From contig CALXWF010000088.1 in the NCBI GenBank assembly GCA_944392285.1, positions 1 to 9,436 on the forward strand: a stretch of DNA of 9,436 bases. The letters are read 5' to 3'. The stretch's first letter is position 1. Each line of letters starts with the position of its first letter. Positions 1-6,122 of this stretch are shown here, piece after piece. The notes beneath the pieces are model-generated. The model was not told the origin of the DNA. It saw only the letters and a program-made list of their open reading frames with translations, and did not search any database. The stretch is from an uncultured Alphaproteobacteria bacterium (GTDB taxonomy: Bacteria > Pseudomonadota > Alphaproteobacteria > RF32 > CAG-239). Both the position numbers and the translations under genes were made by a program.

Positions 1-4
1 AGGC

Positions 5-49
5 CTTTGGAATGACAGAAGAGAGAGAGGGAGGGCTTTGGAGTGACAG
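5..49. repeat. Short direct repeat pair, CTTTGGARTGACAG
   Basis: CTTTGGAATGACAG at 5-18 recurs as CTTTGGAGTGACAG at 36-49, with 13 of 14 bases matching and a period of 31 bases. The spacer is a purine-rich GA tract (about 19-35). No open reading frame with a ribosome binding site covers it. It lies directly left of the hairpin repeats at 68-140, and together they look like a composite intergenic repeat. Function is unknown. Only two copies are visible here, so membership of a genome-wide family is inference. Confidence 0.55.
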
Positions 50-67
50 GAATCACCCCCACCCTAA

Positions 68-140
68 CCCTCCCCCGTCATAGGGGGAGGGAATGAAAGG
101 AGATGTCCCCGTCATAGGGGGAGAGAATATAAAGGAAGAA
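68..140. repeat. Tandem palindromic (REP-like) intergenic repeat
   Basis: The 17-base string CCCCGTCATAGGGGGAG occurs exactly at 73-89 and 107-123, and similarity continues downstream (GGGAATGAAAGG against GAGAATATAAAGG). This makes two tandem units of about 34 bases (73-106 and 107-140). The first copy is a perfect 9-bp inverted repeat, CCCTCCCCC (68-76) and GGGGGAGGG (83-91), around the 6-base loop GTCATA. The second copy keeps a 4-bp GC stem (107-110 with 117-120) and the same loop. The stem sits in non-coding DNA beyond the pepF terminator, as REP-type elements usually do. It could act as a transcription barrier or mRNA end for a gene left of the window, but no T-run follows the stem on either strand, so it is not a classical intrinsic terminator. 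Confidence 0.7.
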
Positions 141-177
141 AAAGAAAAAAGGGGATAAACGTGAGTTGAGGAATGTT

Positions 178-208
178 AAAAAAGGCGGGGGATGGTACCC
201 TCGCCTTT
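178..208 (-). terminator. Rho-independent terminator of the pepF operon
   Basis: On the minus strand the stem arms AAAGGCGAGGG (208 to 198) and CCCCCGCCTTT (191 to 181) pair around the loop TACCAT, with a single A-C mismatch. The T tract runs to 178, giving six consecutive T residues at the end of and beyond the stem. It begins 6 bases after the pepF stop codon (214-216). The strong GC stem, U-run and position make it a textbook intrinsic terminator for the three-gene minus-strand unit. Confidence 0.88.
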
Positions 209-213
209 AATAC

Positions 214-2013
214 TTAGCCAAAGATTTTTTTATCTAACCTTTCAAGCTCATCAATATATTCAGATATCAAATCAAGACCTTTGTTCCAAAATGACGGACT
301 GTCTATGTCTAACCCGAAAGGCGCAAATATCTCTTTATAATCGCCAATAGCGGTTTGGGACAATAAATGCAGATATTTGTCGGCAAAATCTTTTACTTCT
401 CCGTCACGGCTGACTTTGAACAAAGAATTTACCAAACAATCAGCAAAAGAATAGGCATAAACATAGAAAGGCAGGAAAAAGAAATGCCCGACTTGCAGCC
501 AGATATAACGGCTGTTATCATCAACCACAACATAATCCCCGAGGCTTTGCCGCATTTCTTCAAGCCAAATCTCTCCCAACCTGTCTTCGGAAAGCTCTCC
601 GTTTTGGCGCTCTTCATGGGCGCGCGTTTCAAAAAAGTGAAAAGCTATTTGGCGAATCGCCGTGTTTATCATGTCGCTGACTTTGCCGGCGATTAAACAT
701 AAACGTGCTTTGTCGTCTTTTTGTTTTTTTAATAAGGACTGAAAAGTCATCATCTCGCCAAAAACAGAAGCGATTTCTTCCGAAGTCATGCGGCTGAACT
801 CATTTAAATCACCATTTTGGCGGCGAAGCTGATGATGACACCCATGCCCAAGCTCATGCGCCAGAGTTAAGACATCATTTTGCTTGCCGGCAAAATTGAG
901 CAACAAATAGGGATGCGATGACGCCGAACCACCCGAGCAAAAAGCCCCTGATCTCTTACCGTCACGCGGCGGCACGTCTATCCAATTTTTTGTAAAAAAG
1001 TCGGTCGCAACCTCATATAATTTTGGTGAAAATTCTTTATAAGCGTCTAATACGATTTTGACGCTTTCTTCCCAGCTGTAGCTTGTGTCATCAGAAAAAG
1101 GCAGCGGGGCGTTGCGGTCCCAATATTGAATCTTGTCAACACCGAGCCATTTGGCCTTGAGTTTGTAAAACCGATGGGCGATGTCTTGGTAACGCGAGCG
1201 GACGGTTTCGGACAAAGCCTTGACCGTGGAATCGGGAACATTTTCTGCCAGATTACGCGAAGAAACCGGCGCGGCAAAACCACGTTTGACATCTTCTATG
1301 GCTTTGTCTTTTATAATCATGTTATAAATAAAGCTGAACAAAGGCGCGTTTTCTTTGCTGACGCGGTTCATCTCTTTGCCGGCTTTTTCTCTGATTTTGG
1401 GGTCTTTATCAAGCAGAAGTTTGGAAAGCTCGGCATCATTATAACTCTTGCCGTCTACCGTATAAACCAAGCGCGAAGATGTTTCTTCATAAAGGCGGAC
1501 CCAAGCATCTGACGAAGTTATGGATTTTTCAAACAAAATTTCTTCAACCGGCTCGCTTAATTCGTGCTTTTTATATTTGCGCACGCGGGTAATAAACGGC
1601 CGATAAAAAGCAACTTTTTCATCTTGCAACCAAGCATCTATTTTACTTTGCGGCAAGCGATTGAGCTCTAAGGTAAAGAAAATTGTCGGCTTGGCGTAAT
1701 CGGTCATTTTTTCACAGATATTTTGATAAAAAGCCATGGCTTCTTTGTTTTTCATCTGCGTGACCATGTTTAAGTAAGCAAATTCACCCAAGCGGGATGA
1801 AATTTTGCCTCTTTCCTCCGCCTCTTGCAAAAGGCGGTAAAATTCTTCTGCCGAAAGCTCGGCCAAACGCCCTTTGTATTTGGCGGCAAAACCTTCGGCT
1901 GCCGCACGATAATTTTCTAAGTCTTCAGCAATGCGCGGGTCATTAATGCCGCTGTATAAATCACTTAAATCCCATGAGGGGAGTTGTGTTTGTTCTGATT
2001 TACGGGTTGCCAT
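214..2013 (-). CDS. pepF: M3 family oligoendopeptidase F
   Basis: Cytoplasmic zinc metallopeptidase of the M3B (PepF) family, which cleaves short peptides and is thought to serve peptide turnover. The protein has 599 residues, usual for the family, and looks complete. The zinc site is HELGH at about residues 386-390 in the context LTLAHELGHGCHHQ. H386 and H390 are ligands, E387 is the catalytic base, and E413 in the following SEEIASVFGE helix is the likely third ligand. Near the C-terminus the segment GHFFFLPFYVYAYSFAD (about 509-525) matches the conserved substrate-binding region of PepF proteins. There is no signal peptide. The start is taken as ATG at 2013 (MATRK...), because AAGGAG at 2021-2026 lies 7 bases ahead. 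A TTG at 2019 in frame is only 1 base from that ribosome binding site. The first 14 bases overlap the upstream gene, and an intrinsic terminator follows the stop. Exact substrates are unknown. Confidence 0.95.
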   Translation of the reverse strand: MATRKSEQTQLPSWDLSDLYSGINDPRIAEDLENYRAAAEGFAAKYKGRLAELSAEEFYRLLQEAEERGKISSRLGEFAYLNMVTQMKNKEAMAFYQNICEKMTDYAKPTIFFTLELNRLPQSKIDAWLQDEKVAFYRPFITRVRKYKKHELSEPVEEILFEKSITSSDAWVRLYEETSSRLVYTVDGKSYNDAELSKLLLDKDPKIREKAGKEMNRVSKENAPLFSFIYNMIIKDKAIEDVKRGFAAPVSSRNLAENVPDSTVKALSETVRSRYQDIAHRFYKLKAKWLGVDKIQYWDRNAPLPFSDDTSYSWEESVKIVLDAYKEFSPKLYEVATDFFTKNWIDVPPRDGKRSGAFCSGGSASSHPYLLLNFAGKQNDVLTLAHELGHGCHHQLRRQNGDLNEFSRMTSEEIASVFGEMMTFQSLLKKQKDDKARLCLIAGKVSDMINTAIRQIAFHFFETRAHEERQNGELSEDRLGEIWLEEMRQSLGDYVVVDDNSRYIWLQVGHFFFLPFYVYAYSFADCLVNSLFKVSRDGEVKDFADKYLHLLSQTAIGDYKEIFAPFGLDIDSPSFWNKGLDLISEYIDELERLDKKIFG

Positions 2014-2428
2014 TTTCAAGCTCCTTATTTAATTTTTTTAATCTTGCCATTTCTCCGGCCAAATCAGGATTATTTTGATAAAATTCTTGCACCAGCTCGT
2101 CTTGTGCTTGGTCTGTCTGCGGGAGTTCGGGCGTGAAATAATAGTTGCTCCAAGGTCTTGCTTGTTGCCCTTGCGCCCATTTGACCACGCCGTCTTTGAT
2201 AACCCCGATGTCACAAAAGGTGTTTTTAACAATTTCGCTTAAGACGCACCAGGCTTTGTTTTCCTGACAGGCAAGCATATTATAGGCCATTTCCTCAGTG
2301 CAGGGGATAAAACCGCGACTGTGAATATCTTCCCTAGGGGCAAAGAAAACCAGCGTAAAGACCAAGACAAAAAAGGCCACAAACAAGCTCAGCAAAAAGC
2401 CAAACCAATGATGCTTGAGAAAATCCAT
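2000..2428 (-). CDS. Small membrane-anchored protein with four cysteines, unknown function
   Basis: I do not recognise this 142-residue protein. One hydrophobic helix at about residues 9-30 (FGFLLSLFVAFFVLVFTLVF) follows a short basic start and precedes PRED. This suggests a signal anchor with the remainder outside the cytoplasm, although the orientation is inferred. The exposed part contains four cysteines (C43, C54, C61, C72), enough for two disulfides, and an aromatic patch WSNYYF (about 93-98). The tail is a charged helix (EMARLKKLNKELENGN) likely to be a short coiled coil. The gene starts 3 bases after the stop of the nucleotidyltransferase gene. An AAGGAA lies rather far (about 12 bases) ahead of its ATG, so initiation may rely on coupling. 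Its last codons carry the ribosome binding site of pepF and overlap that gene by 14 bases. That spacing supports it being a real, co-transcribed gene. Confidence 0.8.
   Translation of the reverse strand: MDFLKHHWFGFLLSLFVAFFVLVFTLVFFAPREDIHSRGFIPCTEEMAYNMLACQENKAWCVLSEIVKNTFCDIGVIKDGVVKWAQGQQARPWSNYYFTPELPQTDQAQDELVQEFYQNNPDLAGEMARLKKLNKELENGNP
2021..2026 (-). promoter_or_regulatory. Ribosome binding site deciding the pepF start
   Basis: AAGGAG on the minus strand sits 7 bases ahead of ATG at 2013 but only 1 base ahead of the in-frame TTG at 2019. This fixes the ATG as start. The site is inside the coding sequence of the 142-residue upstream gene, so pepF translation is probably coupled to it. 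Confidence 0.8.
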
Positions 2429-2431
2429 ATC

Positions 2432-3160
2432 TTATTTTTTTCCTTTTAAGCAATTTTCAACAAAGGCCAGTTTTTCAAGCGTGTCAATGCCGGCAGCCTC
2501 AAGCTCGGGGCATTCGACCACGGCACATTTTAAGCCTTTTTTGCGGGCAATGCTGACGGCATCGGTCAGATAATATTCGCCGGCGGCATTGTTGTTGCCG
2601 ATTTCATCTATAAGCGGGAAAAGGGCTGAGGAATCAAAACACATCATACCGGAGTTGCACAAATTTATGGCTTTTTCTTCATCTGTGGCATCCTTAAATT
2701 CGACGATTTTTTCAAGCTCGCCGTTTTTCATAATCAGGCGGCCGTAGCGCAGAGGATCTTGCGCATGAAAGCCCACAACCACAATGGCATAGCCTTCACG
2801 ACGTTTGTTGACTGCTTTTAAGAAAGTTTCTTTGCTGAAAGTCGGTTGGTCACCGAAAACGACAATAACATCGCCCTTAAAATCTTTTAACTCTTCACGC
2901 GCGGGCAAAACGGCATTGGCCGTGCCTAAGGGTTGCTCTTGGACAACGCTGTGATATGGGGCAACTTCCTTCTTAACCAGCTCTCCTTGCGGGGAAACAA
3001 CAACAACGATTTTGTCGGCCGGCAGGGTTTCTAAGGTGTTGATGATGTGACGAATCATCGGTTTTCCAAGAAGGGGAACCATAACTTTGGGTAAATCGGT
3101 TTTCATACGGGTGCCTTTGCCAGCGCCCAAAATTACGGCAGCTATTTGTTCTTGGCTCAT
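2432..3160 (-). CDS. Stand-alone sugar-1-phosphate nucleotidyltransferase, GlmU N-domain type
   Basis: Cytoplasmic Rossmann-like nucleotidyltransferase of 242 residues, closest by eye to the uridyltransferase half of GlmU, which makes UDP-GlcNAc from UTP and GlcNAc-1-phosphate for peptidoglycan and LPS. Visible motifs are the nucleotide loop LGAGKGTRMKTDLPKV (11-26, with R18 and K25), QPLGTA (76-81), the metal-binding FGDQP (D104), YGR (139-141), EFKDATDEE (E154), the substrate asparagine in CNSG (N169) and NNNAAGEYYLTD (189-200). The second metal ligand, asparagine in E. coli GlmU (GVN), appears here as aspartate in GID (D226). Bifunctional GlmU is about 450 residues. This protein stops where the left-handed beta-helix acetyltransferase domain would begin, so it lacks that activity. 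It may be a pathway-specific pyrophosphorylase, and the actual sugar and nucleotide cannot be told from sequence. AAGGAG 8 bases before ATG (3160) supports the start. First gene of a three-gene operon. Confidence 0.88.
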   Translation of the reverse strand: MSQEQIAAVILGAGKGTRMKTDLPKVMVPLLGKPMIRHIINTLETLPADKIVVVVSPQGELVKKEVAPYHSVVQEQPLGTANAVLPAREELKDFKGDVIVVFGDQPTFSKETFLKAVNKRREGYAIVVVGFHAQDPLRYGRLIMKNGELEKIVEFKDATDEEKAINLCNSGMMCFDSSALFPLIDEIGNNNAAGEYYLTDAVSIARKKGLKCAVVECPELEAAGIDTLEKLAFVENCLKGKK

Positions 3161-3168
3161 TTCTATTT

Positions 3169-3174
3169 CTCCTT
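3169..3174 (-). promoter_or_regulatory. Ribosome binding site of the GlmU-like gene
   Basis: AAGGAG on the minus strand, 8 bases before the ATG at 3160. It is a strong Shine-Dalgarno match and confirms the chosen start. Confidence 0.75.
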
Positions 3175-3192
3175 TTATTTTGCAATAACCAT

Positions 3193-3221
3193 ATTTTAAT
3201 AAGTTGTTCTTATACTCGCAA
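3193..3221 (-). promoter_or_regulatory. Probable sigma70 promoter of the GlmU-like/pepF operon
   Basis: On the minus strand TTGCGA (3221-3216, 4 of 6 to TTGACA) and TAAAAT (3198-3193, 5 of 6 to TATAAT) are separated by exactly 17 bases. Transcription would start near 3186, leaving a leader of about 25 bases that contains the ribosome binding site. It lies in the only intergenic gap upstream of the unit. No operator-like inverted repeat stands out. Confidence 0.6.
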
Positions 3222-3231
3222 TATATATGTT
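3204..3231 (+). promoter_or_regulatory. Possible promoter of the DUF2207 gene
   Basis: TTGTTC (3204-3209) and TATGTT (3226-3231) are separated by 16 bases in the AT-rich gap before the plus-strand gene at 3259. Both boxes are only moderate matches, and the surrounding TATATATATG offers alternative -10 choices. It overlaps the better divergent promoter on the other strand, so the two polymerases would compete for this DNA. Weak call. Confidence 0.28.
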
Positions 3232-3258
3232 TTATTAATAAACAAGGGTAGAGCGGTT

Positions 3259-5349
3259 ATGCAAAAATTTTTTGTTTTCTTGTGTCTTGGCGTTCTGTGT
3301 TTTTCCTCTCTCGCCGGAGCAAAATCAGTTGAAGTTTCTTCCGTTACAGAAGCTCAAAATAAAAGCCGCGCCCTGCCCGAAGCCGGCCAAGCGCCGCAAG
3401 ATAATTATGCAAACATGACTCAAGACGAGTTTGATGCATTTTTGATTGAACGTCTTAAACATGCCGTTATCACCACGCTTGACAGCGACAACGGCGCCTT
3501 TAACGGCGCCTCTGCGGTCAATGTGCAACAAAGCGACGAATATTTTAAAGCTCAGGCCGAGAAAAATAAAACCACTTTTCAGAAAATTTATGAAAACGCT
3601 TTGCGCCGTATTGACGAGCAAAGCGGCTTGCAAGAACAGCCTCAACGCTCAACCGTCGAGGCACAAAATTTTGTGGAAGAACAAAGACAAGAATGGCAAA
3701 AAGCACCTGATTTTGCCGTGGTAGATGTTTTGTTGCCGCCGGATAATCGTAAGGTTGCCGTGCCGGCTTTGGAGCATATTCCTTTTATGCATGCGCAAAT
3801 TGAGGTATTGCCAAGCGGTGTGGTGAGTATTGAAGAAACAATTATGGTCGTGGCTAACGGAGAAAAACTTAAGCATGGGTTGTCACGCGCCGTGCCGAAA
3901 TATGTGGTCTCACGCAACGGCGAAAGAAGACCCTCGGATATTTTCTTAAACTCCGTTACCATTAATGACCGCCCGATTGAATATAAACTGAGCGCCACGC
4001 CGGATATGGTTATTTTTGAGCCGAAATATGATTTTAATCTGGAACCGGGAATTTATACCTTTAAGTTCAGCTATATTTTGGATCGGCAAATTTTTGCTTA
4101 TGAAGATGCCGCCGAATTGTTTTGGAATGTCAGCGGCAGCTCTTCAAACCTGATTATTGCTCGTGCCGGCGCCACAATTATTTTGCCGGTCGGCAGTGAG
4201 CCCCTGGCGCAGACCGCATTCAGCGGTTATTCAACCGCATTGAGCAATGAAAATATTATGGTACAGCGCCCAAGCCCGAATGTACTCGGCTTTATTACTA
4301 CCGAGCCTTTGTTCCTCGGGGAGGGATTTTTTGTGATTGTGGATATGCCCAAAGATTTGTTTACCGAAGTAGGGTTCAGCAAACGTTTCTCTTGGTTTAT
4401 CAGCGATTTTGCCGATGTGTTGTTCTGCGGGCTGGCTTTGATTATGATTCTGCTCGGCTATTATATCTCTTGGCGGCAGATGAAAGGCAAAAATGTTAAA
4501 AATCCCCTCTCTGTTCCGAAACAGGCCGCTTTGTTGCGCTTTTTGGACAAGGGCGGGTTTGATAAAACAGCTTTCGGTGGATTTTTGCTTGAGCTGTTTA
4601 AGAAAAATATTATTGATATTCAACAAAATGAAGGTACTATCGTTTTAATTAAGAAAACCGACAACCTCTCGTCTTTATCCGGCAATGAAAGAAAAGCCGT
4701 TAATTGTCTGTTTATTAATAATGAGCCGGTCCTCTATATAAACGAAGGAAATCTGCTCAAGTTAAAACGCGCCTACAAGTTTATTGAACAACAGACTGCT
4801 TCTGCCTTTAGAAAGCTGAGCCTCAAACTTAATTTGACTTATCTTTTGTTTAGTTTTGCCATGTTGTTTGCGGCAGAAGGCGCCACCGCATTTTTGGCCA
4901 TTAACAGCATGGAAATCTTCTATTTGTTGGCGGCAACCACCCTCTTTTGGGCTTTGTGTCTGGTGCTTTTTAACTTTCCTTATAAAAATAAATGGCTGCG
5001 CAGGTTGATTAAGATGTCCGTCAGTGTTTTGATGTTCGTGGCCTTTTGTGTGATGTGTTTGGTCATAAGCCCTTGGGCGGCTTTGGCGATTGTCGCCTCA
5101 CTTTTGGCCATGCAATTTTTTACACAGCGTTATTCTCGCCGCAACGGGCTTATTAAAGGCTGCATTATTGAGGTGGAAAATTTGAAAAAATATCTCTCGG
5201 CTCATAAAGAGCATATTTACGGTAAAGAGTTTTTGGCTCGGCAGCCGCAAATCTTTGCTCTGGACCTTGGCGCCGATTTTCCGCCGACAGCCCAGATTAA
5301 AGATTTTTACAGAATCGACTGCGTTAAAGAGATTGTCAAAAAACTCTGA
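3259..5349 (+). CDS. DUF2207-family membrane protein with N-terminal signal peptide
   Basis: A 696-residue envelope protein whose biochemical role is unknown for the family. Order of parts: signal peptide at 1-21 (MQKFFVFLCLGVLCFSSLAGA, probable cleavage near residue 21), then a polar Gln/Glu/Ala-rich stretch at about 22-150. A beta-rich extracytoplasmic DUF2207-like domain follows at about 170-365 (HAQIEVLPSGVVSIEETIMV, LEPGIYTFKFSYILDRQI, AELFWNVSG). A transmembrane helix spans about 386-404. The next part (about 415-525) is probably cytoplasmic and reads like a winged helix (KQAALLRFLDKGGFDKTAFG, IIDIQQNEGTIVLIKK). Several further hydrophobic helices lie at about 527-547, 552-573, 586-604 and 606-622. 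The C-terminal tail contains KKYL and PQIFALDLGAD, matching the end of the family core. The Gly/Ser-rich tail common in DUF2207 proteins is absent. AAGGG about 10 bases ahead of ATG supports the start. The gene stands alone between divergent and convergent neighbours. Confidence 0.82.
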   Translation: MQKFFVFLCLGVLCFSSLAGAKSVEVSSVTEAQNKSRALPEAGQAPQDNYANMTQDEFDAFLIERLKHAVITTLDSDNGAFNGASAVNVQQSDEYFKAQAEKNKTTFQKIYENALRRIDEQSGLQEQPQRSTVEAQNFVEEQRQEWQKAPDFAVVDVLLPPDNRKVAVPALEHIPFMHAQIEVLPSGVVSIEETIMVVANGEKLKHGLSRAVPKYVVSRNGERRPSDIFLNSVTINDRPIEYKLSATPDMVIFEPKYDFNLEPGIYTFKFSYILDRQIFAYEDAAELFWNVSGSSSNLIIARAGATIILPVGSEPLAQTAFSGYSTALSNENIMVQRPSPNVLGFITTEPLFLGEGFFVIVDMPKDLFTEVGFSKRFSWFISDFADVLFCGLALIMILLGYYISWRQMKGKNVKNPLSVPKQAALLRFLDKGGFDKTAFGGFLLELFKKNIIDIQQNEGTIVLIKKTDNLSSLSGNERKAVNCLFINNEPVLYINEGNLLKLKRAYKFIEQQTASAFRKLSLKLNLTYLLFSFAMLFAAEGATAFLAINSMEIFYLLAATTLFWALCLVLFNFPYKNKWLRRLIKMSVSVLMFVAFCVMCLVISPWAALAIVASLLAMQFFTQRYSRRNGLIKGCIIEVENLKKYLSAHKEHIYGKEFLARQPQIFALDLGADFPPTAQIKDFYRIDCVKEIVKKL

Positions 5350-5357
5350 TAAATGTT

Positions 5358-6122
5358 TTATGCTTTTTTGCTTTGCCAATAGCTGAAATATTGGTAAGCA
5401 TGAGCATAGAATATTCCTTTTAAGGTCGTGAGTGCCAATGCCAATATCAGCATTAAAAAGCTATATATTAGCATTAAAATCGGCGTATTTACCAACAATA
5501 ATAGCGGCAGATATATAACCACACCCAACAGCTCTATCAGTGTTTGACCAATCAGCAAGCGCCAGGCATTACCGCGCGTCAGCTCCCATGAAGTCTTTAG
5601 CCCCAGTTCCAGATTATCAACCGCAACTGCGGGCAAAACCAAAACCATGCGCGACACGGCCAAAAGCGCCGATATTCCCACAATTCCGACGATAATTACA
5701 GCGAGAATATCTTGATAGGGCTTACTGATTAGATTTGTCAGCGGCACAAAAATCATAACCGCCACAAGAATGATTGCAAACGCCATTATTCCCAAAAGCA
5801 TTGTATAACCGAAATAGCGCAGCTCTCTGATGCCAAGGCCAAAAGAAAACCACCCCTTTTTCTCGTGCAGCAAAACCCGCCGGCAAACCGCCACAGAGAT
5901 ATACATGTTAAGGATTATTGAAACCAGATTGAGCAAAAACTCCATTACCGTTTGAGAGGGAATAAACGCCCCCAAAACAAAGGCAACCAGAAAAACCGGA
6001 ATTCCGATTGAGGTGATTTTGAACATGTCATAAAAGTTTTGGCAAAAATAGTTAAATGTCCGCGCCAAAGTTTCACCAAAAGGCAAAATAATCGGGGCAG
6101 CAGAGGAAGTCTCAGTCGTCAT
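5358..6122 (-). CDS. Six-helix integral membrane protein, unknown function (gene B of pair)
   Basis: A 254-residue inner-membrane protein with about six hydrophobic helices, roughly at 36-55, 61-80, 104-128, 137-158, 190-212 and 214-238. Between helices 4 and 5 the segment PAVAVDNLELGLKTSWELTRGNAWRLL (shown by its key residues P164, D169, W179, T182-R-G-N185, W187) resembles the loop seen in YciC/UPF0259-like and glycerophosphodiesterase membrane-domain proteins. These families have no settled biochemical role. Start chosen at ATG 6122 rather than the longer frame to 6164, because AAGGAA (6130-6135) lies 7 bases ahead. The ATG overlaps the preceding gene's stop by 11 bases (ATGACGACTGA), indicating translational coupling. 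The extended start would sit deep in the previous gene without a ribosome binding site. Last gene of the dnaE unit. Its stop is 8 bases from that of the convergent DUF2207 gene. Confidence 0.8.
   Translation of the reverse strand: MTTETSSAAPIILPFGETLARTFNYFCQNFYDMFKITSIGIPVFLVAFVLGAFIPSQTVMEFLLNLVSIILNMYISVAVCRRVLLHEKKGWFSFGLGIRELRYFGYTMLLGIMAFAIILVAVMIFVPLTNLISKPYQDILAVIIVGIVGISALLAVSRMVLVLPAVAVDNLELGLKTSWELTRGNAWRLLIGQTLIELLGVVIYLPLLLLVNTPILMLIYSFLMLILALALTTLKGIFYAHAYQYFSYWQSKKA

Noticed and set aside
68..91. Intrinsic terminator at the 9-bp GC hairpin
   Set aside because: The stem is strong but no T-run follows on either strand, and pepF already has a proper terminator at 178-208.
68..123. 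Possible CRISPR repeats
   Set aside because: Only two copies with a 34-base period and no room for distinct spacers. The similarity runs on past the 17-base core, which fits a tandem duplication and not an array.
1126..1512. 128-codon open frame on the plus strand inside pepF
   Set aside because: Antisense to the conserved peptidase. No ribosome binding site or domain was seen.
2014..2019. TTG start for pepF, two codons upstream
   Set aside because: It is only 1 base from the Shine-Dalgarno sequence. ATG 2013 is 7 bases away.
3642..3998. 118-codon open frame on the minus strand, and similar frames opposite the DUF2207 gene
   Set aside because: They are mirror frames of a gene with a signal peptide, membrane helices and a family-like domain. 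Their own translations show no coherent features.
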